From contig NW_026516768.1 of assembly GCF_025766255.1 (NCBI RefSeq), positions 62,001 to 126,000 on the forward strand: 64,000 nucleotides of DNA. The letters are read 5' to 3'. The notes under the pieces were generated by a model. It saw only the letters and a program-made list of their open reading frames with translations, had not been told where the DNA came from and did not search any database. The position numbers were made by a program, and so were the translations under genes. The DNA comes from Zychaea mexicana. Taxonomy: Eukaryota > Mucoromycota > Mucoromycetes > Mucorales > Lichtheimiaceae. Numbering within the stretch: position 1 is the first letter of the stretch; each line of letters begins with the position of its first letter. Of the stretch, positions 47,774 through 58,656 are shown one piece after another.

Positions 47774-47871
47774 AAATAACAAAAACAGCGTCATGCCTTT
47801 TTCGGTTCTTGGCATAAGCCCGTCGATCTCACAGCTTAGCCGCCTTTCCCGTTTAGTTAAACTCCGTCACC

Positions 47872-47886
47872 TTTTATATATAAAGG
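47872..47886 (+). promoter_or_regulatory. TATA box of the secreted-protein gene
   Basis: CTTTTATATATAAAG lies about 135 nt before the ATG at 48019 and about 100 nt after the PPT1 stop. A long C/T-rich leader follows, common in highly expressed fungal genes. Confidence 0.55.
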
Positions 47887-48018
47887 GGCCTGTGGATCCC
47901 CCTTCCTCCACACTTTTTCCGCATCGTTCTCTTTTTTACCTTTTTGCGTTTGCACTTGTTGTTCTTCGCTTCTCTTTCTTTTTCTCTCACATCGACAATA
48001 CACCACACACACAACATA

Positions 48019-48990
48019 ATGAGGCTATCACTACCTCTTGTTATTGCGTGTGCAGTACTCTATACATCCATTGACGCACGCCCCATTCGACAAGAATCCT
48101 CTGCGTTATTAATAGACGAGACTGACTTTTCCGAAGACGATATCGATGGCCGTTCATCCGAAGAGACTCTCAACGACATTGACGACGATCAGGACATTTC
48201 GAACGCCGCATCGCCCGCCTCGGGAGTCCAGGTCGACCGCTTTGCGCAAATGATTGCTACGCATTGGCAGTTCGACCACCTCGATACCATAAAAACCAAC
48301 AGCTACGATCACATTGCCTCACAAATGCGCGAACACGTCGAGATAACGATGCATCCAATGACGACAACGACAACGACAACGACAACTACTACGACTACGA
48401 CTACAACGAGTATACCATCGGATAACCAAGCACAGCAGCAAATTCCAATTCTGCAATCCGGTGCGTACGATGTAATGGACCTCGACATTCTCAAAGCCCA
48501 GATTTTTGGAGCCATTCAGGCACATATTGGAGGTCGATTGCCCCTAGTATGGGACCAATTAGGCGATAAGTTGGGAAAACAAGCCATTGAAACCTATGTT
48601 CGTCGGCTCGTACTCAACCATTGCGGCGAAGAAGACCTAGACGACAGCAGCGCAGACCATGTGGACCGCAATTGCCTTGTCGAGCATGGCGACCAGCTTT
48701 TGGCAGAAATTGATCGCTATGTGGTGCGGCATCTCGCCAATGTCTTTGATATCATGAACGCCGAATTCCTGCCACATCTTCTGCAGCATACCGCCAAAGA
48801 CCTTGGACAGGTGCTTGATTACTTCAATACGGCGTTTCTGAAGGACGACATGCAGCTGTCTCTACGGGTCTTGCCATGGAAACACGCCGAGCAACGATCG
48901 CATTTACACGATTTTGCTGCGTTGGCACGCAACAGTCCGGACCACGCCTCGGATATCGTCGACTACTACGCAAACCTCGCCCGTATCTAA
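48019..48990 (+). CDS. Secreted protein of unknown function, 323 residues
   Basis: Single-exon gene. A clear signal peptide (MRLSLPLVIACAVLYTSIDA) precedes a probable cleavage after ARP or near it. An acidic N-terminal segment (FSEDDIDGRSSEETLNDIDDD) follows. Then comes a helical region, a run of about 16 Thr residues encoded by ACR triplets (48360-48411), and a helical C-terminal half with HCGEEDLDDSS, DRNCLVEHGDQLLAEIDRYV and MNAEFLPHLLQHTAKDLGQV. Two cysteines in the C-terminal half (about residues 202 and 217) could form a disulfide. I recognise no family; it looks like an uncharacterised mucoromycete secreted helical protein. A strong TATA box and a pyrimidine leader suggest good expression. 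Confidence 0.7.
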   Translation: MRLSLPLVIACAVLYTSIDARPIRQESSALLIDETDFSEDDIDGRSSEETLNDIDDDQDISNAASPASGVQVDRFAQMIATHWQFDHLDTIKTNSYDHIASQMREHVEITMHPMTTTTTTTTTTTTTTTTSIPSDNQAQQQIPILQSGAYDVMDLDILKAQIFGAIQAHIGGRLPLVWDQLGDKLGKQAIETYVRRLVLNHCGEEDLDDSSADHVDRNCLVEHGDQLLAEIDRYVVRHLANVFDIMNAEFLPHLLQHTAKDLGQVLDYFNTAFLKDDMQLSLRVLPWKHAEQRSHLHDFAALARNSPDHASDIVDYYANLARI

Positions 48991-49288
48991 TACCAACCTA
49001 CACACACACATACATATTCATTGTACAATGTAATAGAAAGAAGACACTTCAACGCTCGTTCAACATTCACCTCCCCTCCCCCCCAAAAATTTCTACATCT
49101 TTTGCATATCTCCTCAGCAACAACCCCCCATACAGCATCTTTCTCGTATATATCTCATTCTACTCCACTCTATATATTTTTTTTAAGGGAAGCTTCTTTT
49201 TGAACCTAGGCCTCCCACCCCCCCCCCCTTATACTCTCCTCTTTCACCTCCCTTTATACACGCACCGCTTTCCTTCTTTTTTCCCAAC

Positions 49289-49313
49289 AATCCATCCATC
49301 CATCCATCCATCA
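49289..49313. repeat. (TCCA)n microsatellite
   Basis: About six TCCA units lie 300 bp after the secreted-protein gene, within a pyrimidine-rich 3' region. Confidence 0.85.
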
Positions 49314-50408
49314 TCTCCTCGTTTCTATATCTATCAAGAGGTTGTCCAAGTTTGGGTCTGTTTACTCATTCTCTTGTGTGCATCCCCTTTTGTCACATAC
49401 CTATTTTTAAAAATTTTAATGGGGCTTTTTTTTGGCGCTACTTACTTTGGTTGTACATATAACAAAAAAAAAACCGTGTCATGTGGAAAATAATAAAAAT
49501 ATTTGTACAGTTTCTCTTTGTCTTTAAACCCGTCACTACTATGAGACTATGCCTATCTAATCTGCTGGTTCTTTTTTAAAGTTTTCTTTGTCTAATACCG
49601 GATTTAGCACTGCTGTTCCGAGTTTACTATTTTTTGATGCGTACCAAAACTATGCGTCACGAAGAAAAATCTCTTACATCATAAGTAGCTCCGACGACGT
49701 AGCCGCTGCTTGCCATGTACGCACCATGCACACTACTGTGTGTGCTTTCTGCAACTTGCGTATGTCCTTTTAAGGAAAAAATTGCCATGACTTTACGAAA
49801 TAGCAGATACGCACTCTCTTTTTTTTTGCTCAGATAAGAAGACAAAGAATAGGAGGGGAGATCATGTTGATCCCGTTTTCCTCTTCCTCAATGACGACCA
49901 CCTTCTCTTTGTTCATCCTTCGGCGCCTTTATTTGTCTGTTTGTTATTGTTATTGATGATTATGGCACTATCTTTTTTGGGTTCCCCACTAGTGTCTTTT
50001 CTGCTGTGCTTCGCCACTATTACATTTCAAGTGTGCAAGAACCTTTGAGCTGCAGCCATAATAGACACGTGCACTAAAAGAATGGGCTAGCAGTCAAGGC
50101 ATCTTCTAAATTTATCCTTTTGCTTGTTTGAAAACCAGGTAAGTAAATACTCAGGTCTTGGTAGTGCACAATGTCACATGTGCTCGCTGCAGCTGCTTCT
50201 AACTGTCAGCAGTGCTAGCTGCTGGAAGCTTTTAATAAGACGATGAATACCAGATATTGCTGTATTTGAAGTGTAATAATAACGATTATGATTTGTTTTT
50301 TTAATTTAAATTAATGAGGACCAGAATGTGGATTCTCGGCGAGTGGGGGGGGGGATTACATGGTTACAGTAATAAAGATATCTATAAGTTTAAATGAGTT
50401 ACTATTAT

Positions 50409-52874
50409 TTATCGTCGACTGCTTATTTTCCAGTGCTCGAGTTGACTTGGCTTTGACAAATCTCCAGCTAATATTGACGACGCTGTTCTTGCTGCTGAGT
50501 GTAAAGAGTATACGCTACCACCGGACAAAGGGGACGAGCATGTTGATAGCATGGCGCTTCTTCTTTTCCGTTGTTTCTGTTGCTGCTGTTGCTGCTGCTG
50601 GTGGTTGTCTAGAGGAAGATGGTGATGATTCGTCGGTTGCTCAATGACAGAGTCATCATCTATACGTGATGATGCATCAGCCACTGCTCCCTGCAGCTTT
50701 TGCTGCTGTTTTCGATAATGATGCATCAAGGTACTGGTGGCTGTATTCACTTGTTGTTGCGGATGATTAGGTGGCAATGATATCGTTTTGTCATGGGCAT
50801 CAATACCACTATTTTCATGGCGGTCTTCAGAGCCACCCATACTACCATTGCTACTGACGGTACTGGTGGTACTATGTGCTGACCCCGAAGAAAGTGAGGG
50901 CGATGACAAAGAGTTGGACGTACTGTTATGTCGTTGGTAATATTGCTGCTGTTGGGGCTGCTGTCGCTGTTGCTCCTGCTTTTGCTGACGAGCACTTTCC
51001 GCAGCGGCAATGGCTTGACGCAAGGTCACGCCTGTTGTTGTTGTTGTTGTCGCCTCTTTTGGGGCATGTGTGGTACTCTTCGAATTCGATGATGTTGCTG
51101 TCTTGAACAAAGGCGTCGATTGATAATACGACGATAGAGCTTGTGTGCTGAGACGATGGAATAGTTGCCGTCTGGTTCCTGTCCCGGTCTTCGGAGGGCC
51201 ATCTTTGCTATTATAAGGCACGATTGCTGAATTCGGCTGCTGTGTCGTCGTCGTTGTAATGGAGGTGTTATCAACAGATGTGAAGGACGAAGCATCCCTT
51301 TTCGGTACATCCACAGTAGACTGTGGTCTGGGCTTTCTGGTCTTGCTGCTGCTGCTGCTGACGAACCCATTACCCCGTTTACCGTTGTTACTGCTGCTAT
51401 TATTAGTGCCACTATTACTCGAACGCAAAAACATGCTAGCCTTCTTGACGATGGTGTCCATAGTCTGGGACCGTGGCCGAAAAACTCTTTTCTGAGGCTG
51501 AGCAGTGTCGTACTCATAGGCTGGTGCCAGTTGCAGGGGATCTTGCGCATATATCGGTGTTGAGGCTATATCATCCTCATCACCAGCAGAGCAAACCATC
51601 CTCTGTGCCACCGTCCTTGTTGCTGCAGTGGCGGACGGAGAATTGCCATCCATGTGATGTTGCACATTAGCTGTACAACATGTCGGCTTTTCGGCCTTGG
51701 GTGTTTCTTTTTCTGGATCCCCTTTTACGGACGCGTCTGTGTCTCGACATCTGGCTGTTACGGCTTTGTCTGCCTCCGCCTCCTGCTTATCGTCATTGTT
51801 GTTATCATCGGATTTGTCGATTACACCGTGAGACTGTAAGTAGCTCAATTCTTCTTCGATAGCTTGAACCATATCCTACAGAAGTGTTATGGTTATCATG
51901 ATGGTAACTGTATTTCATTATGCAAGAAAAGTGCAAGACACAGCAAATGAGTGAATAACATAAACTTACGTTTATCCCGACAATCAGGTTATTCGCTTTC
52001 TTTCTCCCGTATACCGCTTGCGATGCGGCTTTTTTGTACGTTTCCTGTGCGCAGTGTAGAAGGGTTTTCTCCGTATTAGCAACAGCATCTCTGACCAAAT
52101 ATTCTATGACAAACATGTTTGTTTGTACACTAACTTCTGCAGTGGCGCACGGATCCCCTGCATCCTCCATTTCTTCGCCCTCATTGCCATCATCTGCTGA
52201 CATTGTTGGAAGTGGTCGCTGCTGGTGAGAATCCACTTTGCTTTTCTTGAGGGCCTCAAGCTCTTGAGAAAGTACCAAGATTGTTGCTGCATCGTCGTTA
52301 CATTTTTTGGCGTAAGCCTTACTCAGAGCCTCTTTCTCGGCCACCATATGACGAATCCGTTCTATAATTTTCTCCCACCCTCTCTTTTTTTAGAATTTTA
52401 TTCTTGCTTGTGTAGTTGTCATTGTCGTCTCACCTTCCAGTTTCTCTTGTGCTTCATTCCATTTTCGAGCTTTGGTTCTCCAATCTGATAACGCTTGCTT
52501 AAGTTGTGCATTCTCGTACTAAAGATGTGTAATGTACAAAAAAGAGTATATACAATCTTAATAGATATTCTTTTCTTGGAAATATGTTACAAGAGCAGAA
52601 CTAATTGATGACGGACTTCTTTTTGCGTTAACACTGTATGAGCATGAGCCAGCTGCTTTCTCTGTTCCTCCTCCCATTCGACAAATGGTGAGCTCGGATA
52701 ACTCAAGCTACCAGAGAACGAGGATGTGGCGCTGCTGCTACTACTACTGCTTGTCGTTGTCGTACATATGCTGCCTGTTGGCGTAGGTGGAACCAAGGGC
52801 GGGGTCTGTCTTCTGCTGTACTGCTGCTGTTGTTGTTGTTGTTGTTGTTGCTGCTGCTGTCGATAATGCATCAT
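50409..52874 (-). CDS. Coiled-coil, Gln/Ser/Thr-rich protein of unknown function
   Basis: Four exons read together: about 52603-52874, about 52435-52520, about 51972-52366, and 50409-51874. The product is about 735 residues. The N-terminus is MMHY followed by 14 Gln-rich residues and a Ser/Thr-rich linker. The middle is a coiled coil (YENAQLKQALSDWRTKARKW, VAEKEALSKAYAKKCNDDAA, LSQELEALKKSK). A charged block with VQTNMFVIEYLVRDAVANTE then AAYGRKKANNLIVGINDMVQAIEE-type helices follows; this block looks like the conserved core. The long C-terminus is disordered (poly-Gln, poly-Ser, His-rich). I do not recognise the family; a cytoskeletal or signalling scaffold is possible. The first intron has a weak GTTCTG donor and is uncertain. 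Confidence 0.55.
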
Positions 52875-52906
52875 CTATTACTGCTGCTTAATCAAAAAAA
52901 GAGAGA

Positions 52907-52924
52907 GTGTGTGTGTGTGTGTGT
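52907..52924. repeat. (GT)n microsatellite
   Basis: A GAGAGA stretch runs into about nine GT units, 33 nt upstream of the coiled-coil gene's start codon. Confidence 0.88.
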
Positions 52925-54242
52925 ATGTGGAGCAAAATAAAATAATAAAAAGGAGGAGAGAGCTTTCTTGAACAAGAAAAGAATAATAATTACACCAACA
53001 TGACCTAGAGCATCAATGTTTTGGTTTACGCGCTCTCTTGCCTTTCATGTCGCATTGTTTTTGTCTTCTTCGTTAGAAGCTCTTGCCTTATTTGGATCTC
53101 AACTGCAGAACCCTGAATGTAAACATTTCATGTTGTTGATCGGGTAAATTATATGTGTAGCCATGGCAATCACCGCTAGGAAGATGTTCCCACTTTTACG
53201 GATCAGATATTCCAGATCCGATTCATCGCCAGCTCCTTTGGGCCTTTCCTAGTAAATTAAGGAACGAGCATCCGTATGTGTGACGTACTGCTACCGGGCA
53301 TGTACATTTATGTCATATGCACGGTCTTGCCACCGTGCCCAATGTCAATATAGTACATACTATTGCAGCTTGTAATTATTGACAGAGAACCCTTACTACT
53401 AAAAGCACAACAGTATAATCAAGTAGGGTCCTTCTTTTATCAAGTTGCATCTTTAAATTGGTGCATTGGCGTGGAAGATGTATCCAAGATCCTTGGGCTG
53501 AAAGGTAGCAAGTGACATTACATCATCGGAGGAGCGTACGAAACTGAAATTTTTATATATTTGTTTGTCTCTAGTATATCATGGCGATGTGTGATGGCGT
53601 GCTTTGATTATACAAAGGGTGTCTCAATCTTGACCTGGGTTAACATGTATGATAGTTTCCAGTACCTAAGCCAGAGTAGTATATTTACAGTTAAAGAAGA
53701 AGATAATGCATCTGCAGATAATTCAGTTGAAGTGTGTACCCCTTCGTAGCCAATACTAACGCCATTATGACGTTCAGTACAGTAAACGCTTTTCGGCTCT
53801 TCTAACTTACTTTTAAATCTGCATTTTAAGTACGTGGAAAATAAAGCATGTGCAGTGGTAGGTAGGTATCACCGATGGGTTGAGAGCACAACAACAATGA
53901 CATGTTTGTCGCATATGTCGTCGTAGCTTCGTTTCGGCACATGAAAAGACATAGTATACATTACATCATATAGCAGCTACTTTAAAGGAGATGGGGTCTA
54001 AATACTCATCAAACATTTGCTACAACACTCGGACGGGGAAGGTGATGCAGATTTTCATTGTAAAAAGTATCGACCAGTAGCAAATTGTGTAGCTACCCTC
54101 ATTCTTCTCAAAGCTAACAGCAAAAGAATCCCCCTTCTGTCGTTTTAAATGGGTTGATGGTGTCTTTGAACCAAAATTTGCTAAACATCCTATTATTGTT
54201 TCAATAGGGAGCAGCGTATATGTGTATACTCCGGTTTGAGCT
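52925..54242. other. Intergenic region, nothing recognised
   Basis: AT-rich with short isolated open frames (for example 53561-53749) that lack recognisable motifs. Confidence 0.45.
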
Positions 54243-55022
54243 TCAATGTTGGTGCAAAAAGTCGATCGTCTGGTTCAACATGGTAACCGTTGTACATCCC
54301 GTAGCATAATTGTTTAAGAATCCATGTATTGTTCCGAGCGTGTAGATGGCAACCACATGCACGTCAGCCTTATTCAATGTTTTTGCATACGCTTCACCGT
54401 CGTCGCTTAGAATGTAAGCTTCCGCAGTGACTATAAGAGCTAAAGCCAGATGCTTCAGCTCCTTGACATTAGCATGCAAGGGCGATACAGTGCTAAGTAG
54501 TTGAACGTGTTCCTGTCCCTCTGGAAGGTATCAAAAATATCTTTTTGTAGCCTTTTGATCAAAAAGAAGCCTTCAACGAATGCCTTGTAAGAATCACTTT
54601 TAAAATTGGCAAGAGCGACAACAGGGTAATCTGGCTCTTGATTACTGTCTTTCCACGCTTTTGTATATCCAGAACTATAGTCACGCAATCTGCAATATAT
54701 ATCACTTATCAATACCATTTATCGCAAAATTAAAAGGCATCCTTCAATCACCGAGGTTGCCTGCTAAAGCAGCAGTAAGTTTTCCTCCTGCGCTATCACC
54801 AAAACACACAGCCTTAGTTGAATCCGAACGCTGAACTGATAGTTCCGTATCCGCAATCTGAGAATTTTGCAATGGTCTGAAAGAGGGAAGAGGAGAGAAA
54901 ACTCGCTCGTATACAAAAAATGTTTTACTACCGTCCGTTGAAAAAAGCGAGTTGCACTTTTTGAGAAAGGGCAATGAAACTTTTTCTACTTTTTCATTTG
55001 ATAAAAGACTGCTACCTGACAC
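54243..55022 (-). pseudogene. Alpha/beta-hydrolase (acetyl-hydrolase type) relic
   Basis: Minus-strand pieces carry the Ser motif FGDSAGGKLTAALAGNLGD (about 54745-54800), then KAWKDSNQEPDYP, then a C-terminal block with VTAEAYILSDDGEAYAKTLN (Asp region; the usual Asp before I-L is replaced by Tyr) and LGTIHGFLNN with the catalytic His. The order is right for the HSL/fold-3 family. The N-terminal oxyanion HGGG segment is missing, a stop follows GNLGD, and a frameshift at about 54480-54500 separates the last two blocks. I read it as an inactive remnant. Confidence 0.6.
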
Positions 55023-55189
55023 TAAGCCTTTCTCCTCTTGTAACTTGGCCAGTGCTGTCCAAGTTGAAGCTCATTGTGTTCTGCAAATGCTACTTTTCCG
55101 TGCGATAGTAGGCTTCTTGCTCATCATCATTATTGGTCATCGAGATGGTGCTTCGGGTGTCTTCATCGTCCTTCTCTTCGCTACCACCA

Positions 55190-55630
55190 TCAATAGTCGC
55201 TTACTCCTCCATCATTATTATCACTTCCGCTAATGATAGGCGAACGGGTAATACCTGCTCTAGCTCTAGATCTTGTAATTATAAATTTTTTTTCTCTTTC
55301 TAATAGGAGGAGCATAAAAACCAGACTCTTCTTTTTCCTATAGCTGCTCCATTGTTTGTGAGCCGGAATAAGGAATAGTGGTATTGATCGTGCCGTAATA
55401 CTCGTAAGAAACATCATCGTACAGTACATAGTGGCAAGAACGGGTAGCATCGGCAGTAGCAAATGAACATTTCTGGTAGTAGTCCTGATTTTAAGAAGTT
55501 CCGGCTGATGTTGCTGTTGGTCTTGCCAGTAATAGTAATGCGGTTGGTAGTAGAGGGCACGAGCATTGTCACGAATATATGTAATTTCGGTACGCAAGCC
55601 CTGTTTCGCTTGGTCCGAACGGTCTGCCAT
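55190..55630 (-). CDS. Doubtful small membrane protein, 146 residues
   Basis: An open frame starting MADRSDQAKQGLRTEITYIR with one hydrophobic stretch (VHLLLPMLPVLATMYCTMMF). A plausible donor follows the SDNNDGG segment, and further open sequence lies downstream (TISMTNNDDEQEAYYRTEK). Together they might be the 5' part of a spliced gene, or the lost N-terminus of the adjacent hydrolase relic. I recognise no family. Confidence 0.25.
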   Translation of the reverse strand: MADRSDQAKQGLRTEITYIRDNARALYYQPHYYYWQDQQQHQPELLKIRTTTRNVHLLLPMLPVLATMYCTMMFLTSITARSIPLFLIPAHKQWSSYRKKKSLVFMLLLLEREKKFIITRSRARAGITRSPIISGSDNNDGGVSDY

Positions 55631-56139
55631 TTTAAAATTATGAAGAAAGTAACACGAAAGAGTATGGTGTGGTTGTCGCAGTCGCTTTGATTTGCTCTCA
55701 GCAAGTGTATGATCCGGCATAAATTGGTACACTTTATTGGTATTTCATATCATCGCTACTTCCTTAAGCGCGTCTAATTTTTCAGTATATCATCCCTGAC
55801 CGTCAGCGTATCCAAATAATTATCATTAATATTAAAATTGCGCTTATACGGCCTTTCGACTTTACGAGTACTAGTAACACTTTATCAGTGATTAGTTATC
55901 TCTTAATTTGTTCTCTTGCATGTATCGTTGAGATTGATATACAAGCAAATAGAGGGTGCAATGGACAAGAGTATAAGACAAGATAAAGTTAAAGAAACAA
56001 GTATGAACATTTCAATGACAAAGAAAAGACATAGTTAAATGAAAAAGAATGTATATACATTATGCAAAAGGAATAAAAAAATAAAGCCAGGAATGATGGC
56101 TTAACGGGAGGCAAGCAAAAAGTCAAACTTAAGCGATTA

Positions 56140-56318
56140 CAGTGGTTCCCCGTTTGATTTCACTCTCAGTAAGATAAACCCTCAGTTATTTCAACTTTTT
56201 TCTATACCCCCTTTAAGCATAGAACACTGCTTGAATCACCCTCGTTTTGTGTCAACCCTCAGTAGTCTCAACACTTTATAGACCCCCTTTGAGGTTGAAA
56301 TTAAACGGGGAGCCACTG
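56140..56318. mobile_element. Tc1/mariner-type MITE, 179 bp
   Basis: The left end CAGTGGTTCCCCGTTTGATT and the right end, read in reverse complement, CAGTGGCTCCCCGTTTAATT match at 18 of 20 positions and continue further in. Both are flanked by TA, the target duplication of the Tc1/mariner superfamily. The inside holds two copies of a roughly 40-bp direct repeat (ACCCTCAG...CCCCCTTT, about 56182-56220 and 56245-56290). There is no coding capacity, so it depends on a transposase elsewhere. Confidence 0.85.
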
Positions 56319-57390
56319 TACTTAAATTAAGAAGAAGAGCTGGCATGCTTAAACCTCATGGAAACAGGTTACCCTTCAAGTTGATTACAAGAAGTAAAAT
56401 CGTAAATGACTTTGTAGCTTTAACATTGCTACTTGTGTAATTCAAGATACATGCGTTTCCACCCTTGAGCCACATAGCTACATATTTTGGGCACCAATAG
56501 CGGTACAATTTGCTAAACATCAAGCCAAAATAAACGCACCTTGATGTACTGTAGGCAAGCCCCGAAAAGGTCAACGCTTTTAATGGCATCCATAAAAGAA
56601 CGTTAATTTGAAAACGTATGTGCTTTGCCCAAGGAATCGTCAACTCTTGATATTATCAACACTCATAGCTAGATTCGAGGGCTGTCCTTAACGGCGGTTG
56701 AGTGTAAAAGCATCACTTCCAAGATACAGTACATTCTTTCCTCTCCCTCTAATCGTACATACCAATGTATGAGAAGGTTACTGTACGCAAACGCATCTCG
56801 TACTGTATGTGTTGAACAAAGCGAAATGCAAACATGGTAATTATATCTGGACACGCTTACAGTCAGAGATAATGAAGCAACGATAGCTAAACTGAGGACA
56901 AGAAATTGGACACGCATAAGCAACCATTTTGACACGCAAAACTTATTCCTTTGAATGGATAAAGACGCTCATTTTCTCGTATTATGGATTTGACTGTATA
57001 CTTAAGCTACTGCACATAGTAACAGTACAAGAAAAACAGCATTTTCTATAGCAGTGGTTCAGTGTATGTGTATGATGACGATTCCCTTTTAGGACGACAA
57101 AAAGATGTTATAATACTCACAAGCTTGCGAGTCCTTCAAGCATAGTACCGTGGCTAGTAACCCATATATAGCTCAACCCGTTGCTGCAAAGATCTCGCCA
57201 CCCCCCAAAAAAAAAATCATGAAACCTTGCGATAGTTGACATGTATGCAGACAAAGATACTTTTTTTTATTAATAAAAATACAATAATTGAAAGACTACA
57301 AATAGGGAAGAATAAAGGAGACTCTTTTTTAGGTATTTGCAAAAGATGGGGTTGCTAAGAGAGAACAAATGCGCGGTTTTTTTGTTTTGT

Positions 57391-58656
57391 TTATGAAATG
57401 AGTGAAGATGTTGATTTAGAAGAGAAATGATGTGGATGATGATTGATGAAATTGTTGCTGTTGCTGCGACGCTTGTCAAAGTACTTTGATTGTTGTGGCT
57501 GTTGCGTTGTAGATGATGCTGAGGTCGCTTTTGTTAAAAGGTGACTATGATGGGTAGGACGGTGGTCATGCTGTTCCTGGCGCTGCGATTGCTGTTGAAG
57601 GGATGGAAAATGCGACGACGTTGTTGAGTTAGAAAAGCAGTTGGCCCAGAACGAAGACGTGGTCCACGGATTGATTGCTGTTGCTCTGGACAAATCGTCC
57701 TTTTGCTGGTGAAAAGACGACCAGGGTGCTGCTGATTTTTCACCATCGTCTTGCTGCGTAACGTCATTCTCGCTTTTTCGATGGTCGGAATTGTCATTGT
57801 CATTGTCACTTGTTTTTGTTGTCGCAGTTGGTAGGACGTGGAGACGTGCACAATAGTTGTCTCCGTCATTGTTATCCCAAAACTCCATACCGTTGACAAA
57901 ATAGCGCAAGGCAAACTGCAACGATTGTTCGTGGTTCTTGGTGGTGGCAGTGGTATCCCATGGGAATTCAAAAGCAAAGCGGTCCATGGCCGAGTCAGCC
58001 AGTGACTCACGGTACATGGCGTCAATATCGGTGAACGTCGTCCAGTTATCAAAGGTGTAACGCACTGTGACATGCTTTTCAAATGCAAGGTTGACGACAT
58101 GGCAATTGCCGACAACAATAATACCAACTGGTGCTTGCACTTCTTGTGCAACGTGAATGGATTTCAGTTCAAGCGGTAAGTGGTTCTTTTTGGTTGCCAT
58201 GGTCGTGGCACCTTGTGTTTTCTCGTTTTTGACCAGTTCCAGCTGATATTGCTGTTGTTTCTGATCGCTTGTCGTCGATACCGTCGCAGTGCTTTTCGTC
58301 GGTGTCAGCTGATGATGATAATACGGTACATCGGCTTCTTCTCTTTCTCTTCCATCATTTTGCTGCTGTTGCTGTTGGGGTGCTTGCCATTGATAGAATA
58401 ATCGTACTTGATCATTGTTTTCGCTGAAACGAACAGATTTCTTCTTGTTACCCTTATTCTTAAGGGACTTGTTTTTGTCGTTTTTCTGTTCATTTTGCAT
58501 CTGCTGAGGATGTGGCAAAGTGTTTCTCACCAAGGAGACTCGCCGGTTGCTACGTCGACTATTAGCACGTAAGGCATCATAGTAATAGCTACTATACGTT
58601 CCAGCGGTTGGACAGAAAACATTATGATGATAAGAAGGTGTTGAGGTAGTGAGCAT
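57391..58656 (-). CDS. CBM21 protein, glycogen-targeting PP1 regulatory subunit
   Basis: 421 residues in one exon. At about residue 70 is KKKSVRFSENNDQVRLF, containing the RVxF-type PP1-docking motif KSVRF. A CBM21 starch/glycogen-binding domain follows (about residues 180-290): GNCHVVNLAFEKHVTVRYTF, DNWTTFTDIDAMY, FALRYFVNGMEFWDNNDGDN. These are the conserved Trp/Asn glycan-binding positions. This architecture is that of Gac1/PPP1R3 subunits, which bring protein phosphatase 1 to glycogen and activate glycogen synthase. Low-complexity Gln/Asn/Ser regions lie between and after. The start at 58656 is the first ATG; the extreme C-terminus is low complexity and its stop is not conserved. Confidence 0.85.
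   Translation of the reverse strand: MLTTSTPSYHHNVFCPTAGTYSSYYYDALRANSRRSNRRVSLVRNTLPHPQQMQNEQKNDKNKSLKNKGNKKKSVRFSENNDQVRLFYQWQAPQQQQQQNDGREREEADVPYYHHQLTPTKSTATVSTTSDQKQQQYQLELVKNEKTQGATTMATKKNHLPLELKSIHVAQEVQAPVGIIVVGNCHVVNLAFEKHVTVRYTFDNWTTFTDIDAMYRESLADSAMDRFAFEFPWDTTATTKNHEQSLQFALRYFVNGMEFWDNNDGDNYCARLHVLPTATTKTSDNDNDNSDHRKSENDVTQQDDGEKSAAPWSSFHQQKDDLSRATAINPWTTSSFWANCFSNSTTSSHFPSLQQQSQRQEQHDHRPTHHSHLLTKATSASSTTQQPQQSKYFDKRRSNSNNFINHHPHHFSSKSTSSLIS

Noticed and set aside
47429..47815. Minus-strand ORF with a hydrophobic start opposite the PPT1 tail
   Set aside because: It is the shadow of a low-complexity Ser/Ala/Asn-coding region on the plus strand.
49000..49493. ORF running through the secreted-protein 3' region
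   Set aside because: It is composed of pyrimidine-rich low-complexity sequence, has no motif and starts inside another gene.
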